From Faecalimonas sp. (GTDB lineage Bacteria > Bacillota > Clostridia > Lachnospirales > Lachnospiraceae), in assembly GCA_020024645.1 (NCBI GenBank), contig JAHHTN010000050.1, positions 1 through 14,766 of the forward strand: a DNA stretch of 14,766 bases, read 5' to 3'. The notes beneath the pieces are model-generated. The model saw only the letters and a list, made by a program, of their open reading frames with translations, was not told the origin of the DNA and did no database searches. Of this stretch, positions 7,282-14,764 are shown piece by piece; position 1 is the first letter of the stretch; every line of letters starts with the position of its first letter. The translations under genes and the position numbers were made by a program.

Positions 7282-8589
7282 TTATTTTATAATTGCTTCT
7301 ACAAAATCTTGTCCGCTTGATTTTACAATATCTATATCTACTTGTAAAGCCTCTTTCAAATCTGTAATTGTTACATCATCTAACAGAACTTCCTCTCCAT
7401 CTCTAAGCATACTACACGGAAGCAATAGAATCTCTCCTAAAGGTTGTCCTTTCAACTGCTCCATTAAATCTTGGCCTGTAATTAATCCAGCAACTGTTAT
7501 TTTCTCTCCAAAGAAATTATTAATAATTTTATATAAATGTATGTTGATATTCGGATATTTGGTCTGTAGTTTTTTTATCATTTTCTCTAAATACGGGTAT
7601 ACGAGCGCACCTGTTGCCATTGAAATTTCCTTACTTCTATCATCTCCTACAAGAGCATTAAATGTTTCTTCAAATTCATTTAGAAGAAGACGTAGCATTC
7701 CAACACCATTTTCTAATTGTAAATATCCATCGTATCTTTCTTCCTCTGGTATTTCCTCGTCTGCAAGAACATACCATTCATCACCTGCATGAATAAAATG
7801 TATTCCATGCTCTTCATAAATCTTATTCTGCCATTTATGAATAGTTTTTAATACTTTCTTTGCATCTTCTTTTTCAAAAGGTTCTAACGGATATAGTCCT
7901 TCTCGATATTTTGTAAGACCTACTGGTACAACAGATACGCTTTGTAGGTAAGGCAGATATTTTGTCATATCACGTATGCTTCTTTCTAGTTCTTCGCCAT
8001 CATTTTCTCCTTTACAAAGTACAATCTGGCCATTCATTGTAATTCCGCCTTCATATAAAATATCCACCTTCTTCAACGCATCACCAGCAAAACGATTATG
8101 TAACATTTTACAACGCAACTCTGGATTTGTTGTTTGAAAAGAAATATTAATTGGCTCTAAATGATATTTCACAATTCTTCTTACATCATCATCACTCATA
8201 TTTGTCAGTGTAATATAATTCCCCTGCAAAAATGATAAGCGAGAATCATCATCTTTAAAATAAAGCGTATCTCTCATTCCTTTTGGCATTTGATCTATGA
8301 AACAAAACATACACTTATTTCTACATGAACGATATTCGTCCATAAGTCCCTGCTCAAAATTAATTCCTAAATCTTCTTCATAATCTTTTTCTATTTCTAG
8401 TTCCCATTCTTCTCCATTTGATTTCTCTATCAATACAACCAATTCTTCATCATTTACTAAAAAATGATAATCAAATACATCTTCAATCTCATTGTTGTTG
8501 ATACTGATTAATTTATCACCTGCTTCTATTCCTAATTCCCACGCAATGCTTCCATCTTCAACACTGCGAATGATATGTTCTTTTTTCAT
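7282..8589 (-). CDS. Radical SAM protein with N-terminal PDZ-like and C-terminal DUF512 domains
   Basis: A 435 aa protein of the uncharacterised DUF512 family. Residues 1-67 look like a PDZ fold (GSIAWELGIEAGDKLISING-type pattern, here GDKLISINNNEIED at 24-37). A radical SAM core follows, with C89-x3-C93-x2-C96 in SCRNKCMFCFIDQ (88-100), the pattern that binds a 4Fe-4S cluster and S-adenosylmethionine. The C-terminal half (about 200-430), including FIHAGDEWYVL and KIINNFFGEKITVAGLITGQD, fits DUF512. No signal peptide or membrane segment is visible, so it is probably cytoplasmic. The start has a good AGGAG site 6 bases from the ATG. It heads the operon with der, plsY and gpsA and diverges from the PRPP synthetase gene. 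The reaction is unknown; the link to Der (ribosome assembly) is only positional. Family identity is firm, function is not. Confidence 0.9.
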   Translation of the reverse strand: MKKEHIIRSVEDGSIAWELGIEAGDKLISINNNEIEDVFDYHFLVNDEELVVLIEKSNGEEWELEIEKDYEEDLGINFEQGLMDEYRSCRNKCMFCFIDQMPKGMRDTLYFKDDDSRLSFLQGNYITLTNMSDDDVRRIVKYHLEPINISFQTTNPELRCKMLHNRFAGDALKKVDILYEGGITMNGQIVLCKGENDGEELERSIRDMTKYLPYLQSVSVVPVGLTKYREGLYPLEPFEKEDAKKVLKTIHKWQNKIYEEHGIHFIHAGDEWYVLADEEIPEEERYDGYLQLENGVGMLRLLLNEFEETFNALVGDDRSKEISMATGALVYPYLEKMIKKLQTKYPNINIHLYKIINNFFGEKITVAGLITGQDLMEQLKGQPLGEILLLPCSMLRDGEEVLLDDVTITDLKEALQVDIDIVKSSGQDFVEAIIK

Positions 8590-8630
8590 GTTTTACTCCT
8601 GTCATCAAACAACTCTTCTTTATCTTCTAT

Positions 8631-8659
8631 ATCATACTAAATTTTTTAAGAAAATGCAA
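8631..8659 (-). promoter_or_regulatory. Candidate promoter for the DUF512–der–plsY–gpsA operon
   Basis: On the minus strand, TTGCAT (8659-8654) and TATGAT (8636-8631) are 17 bases apart. The -10 matches five of six consensus positions; the -35 matches only TTG. It lies about 41 bases before the ATG at 8589 and no other start site in the gap looks better. Confidence 0.5.
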
Positions 8660-8676
8660 TTTTTAACGTTGTCTTG

Positions 8677-8705
8677 TTGAATCCCCCGTCCTTTTTTGCT
8701 AAAAT
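8677..8705 (+). promoter_or_regulatory. Candidate sigma-A promoter for the PRPP synthetase gene
   Basis: TTGAAT (8677-8682) and TAAAAT (8700-8705) are separated by 17 bases, a good sigma-A match. It lies 38 bases before the ATG at 8744. Its -35 is only 17 bases from the -35 of the divergent operon promoter, so the two may compete for polymerase or share a regulator. Confidence 0.6.
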
Positions 8706-8743
8706 ATTTTTGAAAAAAGAAATAGATAGAAACGGAGGCCATT

Positions 8744-9910
8744 ATGCCAAATTTAAAAGTATTAGAACAAAGCTTACCAATAGCACCTCTTAAAATCGCA
8801 GCATTAGAAAGTTGTACTGATTTAGCAAAAAAGGTTAATGACTACATTGTACAGTTTCGTCATACACCTGTTGTAGATTCAATTCATCCAGCATTATTTG
8901 CAAATCATCAAACTGACAATTATCTAGCAAGTCTTTCTTGCCCACGTTTCGGTTCGGGAGAAGCAAAAGGTATGTTCCATGAATCTATTCGTGGATGTGA
9001 TTTATTTGTTATGGTCGATGTATGCAATTATAGTTTAACTTATAGTGTAAATGGACACTTAAATCACATGTCACCAGATGATCATTACCAAGATTTGAAA
9101 CGTATCATTTCTGCTGCAACTGGAAAAGCACATCGCATCAACGTTATCATGCCTTTCTTATATGAAAGTCGCCAACACAAACGTACAAAGCGTGAATCTT
9201 TAGACTGTGCTTTTGCGCTGGAAGAATTAACAAATATGGGTGTTTCTAACATTTTAACTTTTGATGCTCACGATCCTCGTGTGCAAAATGCCATCCCACT
9301 TAAAGGCTTCGACAACTTTACCCCACCATATCAATTTATGAAAGCTCTTTTCCGTTCTGTTCCAGATTTAAAAGTGGACAAAGATCATTTAATGATTATT
9401 AGTCCTGATGAAGGAGCAATGCACCGTGCTGTATACTTCTCTAACGTACTCGGTGTAGATATGGGTATGTTCTATAAACGACGTGATTACTCAACTGTTG
9501 TCAACGGTAAAAATCCTATTGTTGCTCATGAATTCTTAGGTGACGATATTCATGGCAAAGATTTAATTATCATTGACGATATGATTTCTTCAGGAGAAAG
9601 TATGCTTGATGTTGCAAAACAATTAAAAGCTAGAGGTGCTGGACGCGTATTTGTTTGTACAACATTCGGCTTATTTACAGAAGGATTCGCCAAATTTGAT
9701 GAATACTATGAAAAAGGTTATATTGATCGTGTGATTACAACTAACCTTACTTATCTTCCAAAAGAAGTTTATGAGAAACCTTATTTTGTAACTGCAGATA
9801 TGAGTAAATTCCTCGCTTTGATTATTGATTCCTTGAATCATGATTTAACAATTGGTTCTGTTTTAAATCCAACAGATAGAATTCACCAATTGCTTGCAAA
9901 ACATAAATAA
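8744..9910 (+). CDS. prs: Ribose-phosphate pyrophosphokinase (PRPP synthetase), long divergent form
   Basis: Makes PRPP from ribose-5-phosphate and ATP for nucleotide, His and Trp synthesis. Motifs line up in the family order: GCDLFVMVDV (84-93), the ATP-site region MPFLYESRQHKRTKRES (136-152), LTFDAHDPRVQ (171-181; DLHxxQ in canonical enzymes), SPDEGAMHRA (220-229), the catalytic flexible-loop KRR (245-247), and the ribose-phosphate loop IIIDDMISSGESM (275-287). At 388 aa it is about 70 residues longer than the usual 315. Extra length is visible in the N-terminal 75 residues and around 95-118. The TGGT-type loop residues are replaced by SSGES. The start has a strong GGAGG site. It ends at a good terminator. 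It may be a second, specialised PRPP synthetase or the sole one; the window cannot decide. Activity is inferred from the conserved motifs. Confidence 0.85.
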   Translation: MPNLKVLEQSLPIAPLKIAALESCTDLAKKVNDYIVQFRHTPVVDSIHPALFANHQTDNYLASLSCPRFGSGEAKGMFHESIRGCDLFVMVDVCNYSLTYSVNGHLNHMSPDDHYQDLKRIISAATGKAHRINVIMPFLYESRQHKRTKRESLDCAFALEELTNMGVSNILTFDAHDPRVQNAIPLKGFDNFTPPYQFMKALFRSVPDLKVDKDHLMIISPDEGAMHRAVYFSNVLGVDMGMFYKRRDYSTVVNGKNPIVAHEFLGDDIHGKDLIIIDDMISSGESMLDVAKQLKARGAGRVFVCTTFGLFTEGFAKFDEYYEKGYIDRVITTNLTYLPKEVYEKPYFVTADMSKFLALIIDSLNHDLTIGSVLNPTDRIHQLLAKHK

Positions 9911-9916
9911 GCATAT

Positions 9917-9956
9917 AAAAATGGTGTAACCTCACTTAATTGGTTACACCATTTTT
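9917..9956. terminator. Bidirectional terminator between the prs and deacetylase genes
   Basis: A perfect 15-base inverted repeat (9917-9931 with 9942-9956) encloses a 10-base loop. An A5 tract at the left and T6 at the right give U-tracts on both strands. It lies between the stops at 9910 and 9966, serving the convergent genes. Confidence 0.92.
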
Positions 9957-9965
9957 TATTGTCCT

Positions 9966-11387
9966 CTATTTTCGGAATTGTGAATAACTTACTCCATTTT
10001 CCATTGTAATACCTCTAGCTTCAGCCAATTCACTTACTGTTACTAACTGATACCCTTTTTGAATCAACATTGGGATTAACTGTATTGCTGCTTCTACAGA
10101 TTGTTTATGAATATCATGCATAAGTACAATATCCCCATCTTTTGCATTTTTCAACACATTATTAATTGTACTTTGTACATTTCTCGTTTTCCAATCCAAA
10201 GTATCTATCGACCACATAATAATTGGTTGTCCTACAGTTGCCTTTACAGTATCATTTTTCTTACCATAAGGTGGTCTTACAAGTGTTGTTGGAAAACCTC
10301 CGGTTACTTTAGCTACAGCATTTGAGGTTGTTGAAAGTTCTTTACGTATTTCCTCTGGTACAAGTGTCGTCAAATCAGTATGTGTAGTAGAATGATTTGC
10401 TAACTCACAACCAATATCCTTCATTTTCTTCACAGCATTCGGATATTTTTCAACTTTAGGAGCAAGCATAAAAAATGTCGCTCTAGCTCCATTTGCTTTC
10501 AGTACATCCAAAATTTTTTCTGTATCCACACCTGGTCCATCATCAAATGTTAATGCAAGCATAGGCCTATTCGGATCTATCGAATTCTCTTCTAAAATTA
10601 ATTTTCCATCCTTTGCAAATTCACATTTTTTTGTGCCAATTTGTTGTTTTCCTGTAACTACTTTCCCATTTTGATCAAAATAGTATTTATCTTCTTTAAT
10701 TTTTTGCCATCCTACAGCCATACTTCCATCTTCTTTTAGATAAATCTTTATTCCATCTTTCTCCTTCCAACCAGTCTGCATGATACCTTTTCTATCAAAA
10801 TAATATACCTGTCCATCTTTTTCTTTCCAGCCTGTTTGTTTTTCTCCATTTGGTCCCATATAATACGTTTTCCCTTTTGAACTTACAAACTCATTAACTG
10901 CATACTGTCCGTTATTCTTCTTAAACTTTCCCTTTTCCCACTGTCCATACTTATTTTTCACTGTGACTTTGCCATCTTTTAAATCAATTCTAACTTTCCC
11001 TAACCAATCTTTCGAAAGTGAATCTTCAATTTTTTCAGATAGTTTTATTTTAATTGGAAAGTCCCCATCTATTTTCCCGTCAACGTTGCAAGATATTTGA
11101 TAATGATTACCTCTATTGAAACTATCCAACAAGTTTTGAACTGTATAGCCTGTATCTGTATCTAAAACAAGTTTTAAATCTCCGCTTCCTGTTGCTTTCG
11201 CAGTAATTTCAGGGACTTCCTCTTCCTGCAACATTGCCACTGATCTAGGTGCAAGTGTAATAACTGCTTTCTCACTTTCTTCTTTCGCAGTTGACATTTG
11301 CAACATTCCAATAACTCCAAAACATAGTAGCAAACACGTAACTACTTTCCATATATAGTTATTTTTTTTGAATTTTTCCTTTATCAT
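9966..11387 (-). CDS. Secreted polysaccharide (NodB-type) deacetylase with cell-wall-binding repeats
   Basis: Extracytoplasmic enzyme of carbohydrate esterase family 4, which removes N-acetyl groups from peptidoglycan or another wall glycan. Residues 1-34 form a basic N-terminus plus hydrophobic helix (about 12-31): a signal peptide or membrane anchor. Residues 60-168 are a charged module I do not recognise. Residues 171-265 hold about five 20-residue repeats with YY-F-x-x-G and TGW patterns, like cell-wall/choline-binding repeats. The catalytic NodB domain (about 275-460) has all five motifs: TFDDGP (280-285), HSTTH (332-336), RPPYG (371-375), DTLDW (395-399) and LMHDIH (422-427), so metal-binding Asp283, His332 and His336 are present. 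The start has a GGGGAG site. An A8 tract covers codons 7-9. It has its own promoter and terminator, so it is monocistronic. Whether the substrate is GlcNAc or MurNAc in peptidoglycan is unknown. Confidence 0.9.
   Translation of the reverse strand: MIKEKFKKNNYIWKVVTCLLLCFGVIGMLQMSTAKEESEKAVITLAPRSVAMLQEEEVPEITAKATGSGDLKLVLDTDTGYTVQNLLDSFNRGNHYQISCNVDGKIDGDFPIKIKLSEKIEDSLSKDWLGKVRIDLKDGKVTVKNKYGQWEKGKFKKNNGQYAVNEFVSSKGKTYYMGPNGEKQTGWKEKDGQVYYFDRKGIMQTGWKEKDGIKIYLKEDGSMAVGWQKIKEDKYYFDQNGKVVTGKQQIGTKKCEFAKDGKLILEENSIDPNRPMLALTFDDGPGVDTEKILDVLKANGARATFFMLAPKVEKYPNAVKKMKDIGCELANHSTTHTDLTTLVPEEIRKELSTTSNAVAKVTGGFPTTLVRPPYGKKNDTVKATVGQPIIMWSIDTLDWKTRNVQSTINNVLKNAKDGDIVLMHDIHKQSVEAAIQLIPMLIQKGYQLVTVSELAEARGITMENGVSYSQFRK
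10593..10877 (-). repeat. Cell-wall-binding repeat array inside the deacetylase gene
   Basis: About five tandem units of 60 bases (20 codons) encode residues 171-265. The clearest units begin KGKTYYMGPNGEKQTGWKEK, DGQVYYFDRKGIMQTGWKEK and DGIKIYLKEDGSMAVGW; the last two are degenerate. The second and third units still end with the same TGWKEKDG wording, which suggests fairly recent duplication or selection. Such repeats normally hold proteins on cell-wall polymers. Confidence 0.8.
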
Positions 11388-11421
11388 TTGTAATCTCCCC
11401 TATGTTTTTAATCTTAGTTTT

Positions 11422-11450
11422 ATTATAAACTATGCATAATTTCGATTCAA
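11422..11450 (-). promoter_or_regulatory. Sigma-A promoter of the deacetylase gene
   Basis: On the minus strand, TTGAAT (11450-11445) and a perfect TATAAT (11427-11422) are exactly 17 bases apart. They lie about 34 bases before the ATG and downstream of the yajC terminator hairpin. This is one of the best promoter matches in the window. The 167-base gap 11388-11554 holds only this promoter and the terminator. Confidence 0.75.
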
Positions 11451-11505
11451 TAACACAACATTTAAGTTTTGTTTAAAATTATTAACTTTTTTGTAATTAT
11501 TCAAA

Positions 11506-11537
11506 TAAGGGCGAAACTTATAAAAGTTCCGCCCTTA
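11506..11537 (-). terminator. Hairpin terminator after yajC
   Basis: A 14-base-pair stem with one G·U pair (11506-11519 with 11524-11537) and a 4-base loop lies just after the yajC stop at 11555. The GC-rich base (GGGCG/CGCCC) makes it stable. On the minus strand the tail is short (TTTGAATAATT), so termination may be incomplete. Confidence 0.75.
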
Positions 11538-11554
11538 CATCTACTTTTCATTGT

Positions 11555-11827
11555 CTAGTTTTCTGCACCTGGTTTTTCAACTCGGCTAATCGCTTCTTTC
11601 TGCATTGGAATACGGCAATTCTTATTGCTACCAAATTCTACTACAACGTCTTCTTCTTGTACATCGATAATCACTCCGTAGAATCCACTTGTTGTTAAAA
11701 CAGTATCTCCTACCTCTAATTCCGACAACATCAACTTAATTCTTTTTTGTTCTTTCTTCTGAGGACGCATAAGTAAAAACCAAAATCCTCCTAGAATTAC
11801 TGCATAAACAATAATGATACTTAACAT
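11555..11827 (-). CDS. yajC: Preprotein translocase accessory subunit YajC
   Basis: Small single-span inner-membrane protein that associates with SecDF and the SecYEG translocon; its exact contribution is unclear. The length of 90 aa is typical. Residues 3-20 are one hydrophobic helix, followed by the family-typical RPQKKEQKR (21-29). The cytoplasmic domain carries the signature VGDTVLTTSGFYGVIIDV (39-56). The start is fixed by a strong AGGAGG site 7 bases from the ATG. It lies 95 bases downstream of tgt, a common bacterial pairing (tgt–yajC). secD and secF, which often follow, are absent here; the next gene is the deacetylase with its own promoter. Confidence 0.95.
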   Translation of the reverse strand: MLSIIIVYAVILGGFWFLLMRPQKKEQKRIKLMLSELEVGDTVLTTSGFYGVIIDVQEEDVVVEFGSNKNCRIPMQKEAISRVEKPGAEN

Positions 11828-11860
11828 TATCTTTTCCTCCTAAATTTTTGCGATATTACC

Positions 11861-11889
11861 AATATACACAATAATAAACTTTTCAGCAA
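11861..11889 (-). promoter_or_regulatory. Weak candidate internal promoter before yajC
   Basis: In the 95-base tgt–yajC gap, minus-strand TTGCTG (11889-11884) and TATATT (11866-11861) are 17 bases apart. The -10 matches five of six positions but the -35 matches only TTG. The gap contains no terminator, so cotranscription with tgt remains likely. Confidence 0.3.
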
Positions 11890-11922
11890 GGCTTTTCCAT
11901 AAATTTCATAAAAACTTTATAT

Positions 11923-13050
11923 CTATTTGCCTGACATCCTATCCAATTTTTGTTTCTTATATTCTTTATATCTACCTGCTTCAATCGCATCACGGATTTC
12001 TTCCATCATTGTATTGTAAAAATACAAATTATGAAGAACACAAAGGCGCATTCCTAACATTTCTTTCGCCTTTAACAAATGTCTGATATAGGCTCTGCTA
12101 TATTTTTTACAAGCAGGACATTGACACCCCTCTTCAATCGGTCTGTCATCTAATTCATATTTTGCATTAAACAGATTTAATTTCCCATGATTTGTATACA
12201 CATGACCATGTCTTCCATTTCTACTTGGATATACACAATCAAAGAAATCAACTCCTCGATCAACCGCCTCCAAAATATTTGCTGGTGTTCCTACTCCCAT
12301 TAAATAAGTAGGTTTATTTTCCGGCAAATACGGAACCGTCGCATCGAGAATCCTATACATATCTTCATGAGACTCTCCTACTGCCAAACCTCCCAATGCG
12401 TATCCATCCAAATCCAACTCAGAAATACGCTTTGCATGTTCAATTCGAATATCTTCGTAAATTGCTCCTTGATTAATCCCAAATAACAATTGGTTTTTAT
12501 TAATTGTATCTGGTAGTTGATTTAAACGATTCATCTCCGCTTTACAACGTTCAAGCCATCTCGTTGTTCTTGCCACTGAATTTTCAATATATTGTCTACT
12601 AGCAACACTCGACGGACACTCATCAAACGCCATTGCTATTGTAGATGCTAAATTCGATTGAATCTGCATACTTTCTTCTGGCCCCATAAAAATTTTCTTC
12701 CCATCAATGTGAGATTGAAAGTAAACACCTTCTTCTTTGATTTTTCTCAAACCAGATAAAGAAAACACTTGGAATCCACCTGAATCTGTTAAAATCGGCT
12801 TATCCCACACCATAAATTTATGAAGACCACCTAATTTTTTTACCACTTCATCTCCTGGACGCACGTGAAGATGATATGTATTAGACAATTCCACCTGTGT
12901 TTTTATTCCCTGTAAATCTTCTGTAGACACTGCGCCTTTAATAGCCGCTGCTGTTCCAACATTCATAAATACCGGTGTTTCTATTGTACCATGTACGGTT
13001 TCTAATCTTCCTCTTTTTGCAAGACCATCTTTCTTAATAATTTTATACAT
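11923..13050 (-). CDS. tgt: tRNA-guanine transglycosylase (queuosine pathway)
   Basis: Cytoplasmic enzyme that swaps guanine-34 of GUN-anticodon tRNAs for preQ1 (or queuine in some bacteria) during queuosine synthesis. The length of 375 aa is normal for the bacterial form. Motifs are LTDSGGFQVFSL (87-98) with Asp89 as the expected general acid/base, ALGGLAVGE (218-226) in the base-binding pocket, and FFDCVYPSRNGRHG (269-282) with Asp271 as the expected nucleophile. The zinc site has Cys309, Cys311 and Cys314 (CQCPAC) plus His340 (VLHN). It starts 19 bases after the L,D-transpeptidase stop, with a moderate GAGGG site. The usual neighbour queA is not in the window. Whether it uses preQ1 or salvaged queuine cannot be told by eye; the LAVGE pocket is the form usual in preQ1 enzymes. 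Confidence 0.97.
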   Translation of the reverse strand: MYKIIKKDGLAKRGRLETVHGTIETPVFMNVGTAAAIKGAVSTEDLQGIKTQVELSNTYHLHVRPGDEVVKKLGGLHKFMVWDKPILTDSGGFQVFSLSGLRKIKEEGVYFQSHIDGKKIFMGPEESMQIQSNLASTIAMAFDECPSSVASRQYIENSVARTTRWLERCKAEMNRLNQLPDTINKNQLLFGINQGAIYEDIRIEHAKRISELDLDGYALGGLAVGESHEDMYRILDATVPYLPENKPTYLMGVGTPANILEAVDRGVDFFDCVYPSRNGRHGHVYTNHGKLNLFNAKYELDDRPIEEGCQCPACKKYSRAYIRHLLKAKEMLGMRLCVLHNLYFYNTMMEEIRDAIEAGRYKEYKKQKLDRMSGK

Positions 13051-13069
13051 ATAATTTTGCCCTCTTCTC

Positions 13070-14683
13070 TTAATAATGGCAGATAACTGGAGTTCCCGCT
13101 TTTAGATATCCAAATAACTGCTGTGCCTTATCTTTAGGCATATTTATACAACCATGCGAACCATGTGTTAAATATCTATTTCCACCAAAAGAACTTTGCC
13201 ATACTGCATCATGAAAACCAATTCCTCCATTAAATGGCATCCAAAAATCTACCGGTGTTTCATATTCTCTTTTTCCATTTGGCAAAATTTTTCCTTTTAA
13301 CACTGCACCTTTTTGCACATAAGTAACCGTGTACGTTCCCTGTGGAGTTGCATTTCCCGAACTTGGCTTTCCCGTTACAATCGGACTTTCCATCATCATC
13401 TTGCCATTTTGGAAAAACCACATATGTTGTGTAGTTAAATCCACTTCTGCATATGTGTTACCAAAATCATTTCCCTGATGAGATACCGCTTTTCTTTTGT
13501 ATTCCGGCTCTCGTTTTATAGATTTTCCAGACAAAATATCTTCTGTTAGTTTAGTGTATTCTGCACTTTGATTAATTTTCCAACCATAGATTCCATTCTT
13601 TACTTCTACCGTTTTTCCCGTTGCAGTAACAAATGAACGAGGTTTTCCAGAAGTATCATATTTAGTTGATAACTTTTTGATATATTCCTTCACACTGCTT
13701 TCTTTAAAACTTACTCGCATATTTTCATCTACAGATAGCCATTGTGAAATATTTTCTTTATCCACTTTTTCTGTAAATGGATTAAAATCATACACAATTT
13801 CTGCATTTAAACATTTATTCATTGTTTCCCGTGCAGAAATAACCTCTTTTGACTCTGACACATATTTAGGTTCAAAATATGCTTTGCTTGCCTTCATGTC
13901 TATTTCTTCTTTTAATCCGTCTAAATGGTCTTCAACTACTTTAGTTAAATTCTCTACATTTATTTCATTTCCAAACACTTCTTTCTGAATTGTAAATTCA
14001 TTTCCACTAAATACTGGTGTTGCAGAAACTGATTTTATTGGTTCTGAATTTTTCACACACTCTAATTGATTGATTTTCGTTTTTAATTTCTGCTGATCGT
14101 ATGTAACTCCCGTTTCAATTTTTCTAATATCCTTTTGAAAAAGAGCCTTCGGCCATAGAAATGGATTCTGAGACTTTAATACTTTTTCTAATTCATTGCT
14201 CGACTGATATTTAAGAATAATTTCTTTCCCTTGAATTTTTTCTATCTGCCCATCACTTCTTTTTAACTTCAATTCATAATCTGCAATCTGCTTCTCAATA
14301 AATTCTTCAGCATATGCAACTGTTTTTCCACCCATTTTGTTTCCATTTATGATTGTTGATAAATAAAAGTGACTATTGAAATAGAATGCAATACCTAAAT
14401 AGACGGCAAGTAAAACACCAACCACAGATGCAGAAATGATTACCCACTTCTTTCCTGCTTTAGAGTTTCTACGTTTTTTCTTTGGATGATAATTTGGATT
14501 TTTCTCATCATCATCATACAAAAAAACTAAATCCTCTTCATCTTTTTTTTGTTTTTTTTCTTGTTTCAAACTGAACCCAGATAAATCTTCCACTTCTAAG
14601 GATTCTAATTCTGCAAGTAATTTTTCTTGTTTTGTATCTTTTTGAGATGATACATTTTTCTTGCTTTTCTTCATATCACTCAT
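13070..14683 (-). CDS. Membrane-anchored L,D-transpeptidase (YkuD) with peptidoglycan-binding domains
   Basis: Envelope enzyme likely to form 3-3 peptidoglycan cross-links or attach molecules to the wall. With the start chosen here it is 537 aa. Residues 1-78 are a highly charged cytoplasmic tail (KKQKKDEE, DDDEKNP, KKKRR). A single membrane helix follows at about 79-102. Residues 115-395 resemble the tandem PG_binding_4-type domains often found before YkuD in clostridia. The YkuD catalytic domain (about 408-537) contains GFHDA (489-493; His491) and HGSHGCINM (507-515) with nucleophile Cys512. The frame is open to a TTG at 14722, but the ATG at 14683 has AAAGGGAGAA 7 bases upstream. The coding strand has A8-C-A8 at codons 42-47, a potential slippage site. 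It lies 19 bases upstream of tgt and may be cotranscribed. Cross-linking activity is inferred from intact catalytic motifs. Confidence 0.92.
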   Translation of the reverse strand: MSDMKKSKKNVSSQKDTKQEKLLAELESLEVEDLSGFSLKQEKKQKKDEEDLVFLYDDDEKNPNYHPKKKRRNSKAGKKWVIISASVVGVLLAVYLGIAFYFNSHFYLSTIINGNKMGGKTVAYAEEFIEKQIADYELKLKRSDGQIEKIQGKEIILKYQSSNELEKVLKSQNPFLWPKALFQKDIRKIETGVTYDQQKLKTKINQLECVKNSEPIKSVSATPVFSGNEFTIQKEVFGNEINVENLTKVVEDHLDGLKEEIDMKASKAYFEPKYVSESKEVISARETMNKCLNAEIVYDFNPFTEKVDKENISQWLSVDENMRVSFKESSVKEYIKKLSTKYDTSGKPRSFVTATGKTVEVKNGIYGWKINQSAEYTKLTEDILSGKSIKREPEYKRKAVSHQGNDFGNTYAEVDLTTQHMWFFQNGKMMMESPIVTGKPSSGNATPQGTYTVTYVQKGAVLKGKILPNGKREYETPVDFWMPFNGGIGFHDAVWQSSFGGNRYLTHGSHGCINMPKDKAQQLFGYLKAGTPVICHY

Positions 14684-14690
14684 TGAATAC

Positions 14691-14700
14691 TTCTCCCTTT
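14691..14700 (-). promoter_or_regulatory. Ribosome-binding site deciding the L,D-transpeptidase start
   Basis: AAAGGGAGAA on the minus strand lies 7 bases before the ATG at 14683. The upstream TTG at 14722 lacks such a site and sits at the edge of an inverted repeat, which argues that translation starts at 14683. Confidence 0.7.
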
Positions 14701-14720
14701 TTATCTTTTTCAAACAAATC

Positions 14721-14764
14721 AATAGCCAAAGCCAATATTTTTCAAAACTATTGCTTTGACTATT
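14721..14764. repeat. Imperfect inverted repeat at the right edge
   Basis: Arms 14721-14737 and 14749-14764 pair over about 16 bases with one bulge and one G·U/A·C position, around an 11-base loop. It lies upstream of the L,D-transpeptidase gene. On the minus strand it is not followed by a good U-tract, so it could be a weak terminator of a gene beyond the window or a leader structure. The window ends here, so flanks cannot be judged. Confidence 0.4.

Noticed and set aside
14684..14722. Upstream TTG start giving a 550-residue L,D-transpeptidase
   Set aside because: The TTG lacks a ribosome-binding site and touches an inverted repeat; the ATG at 14683 follows a good site.
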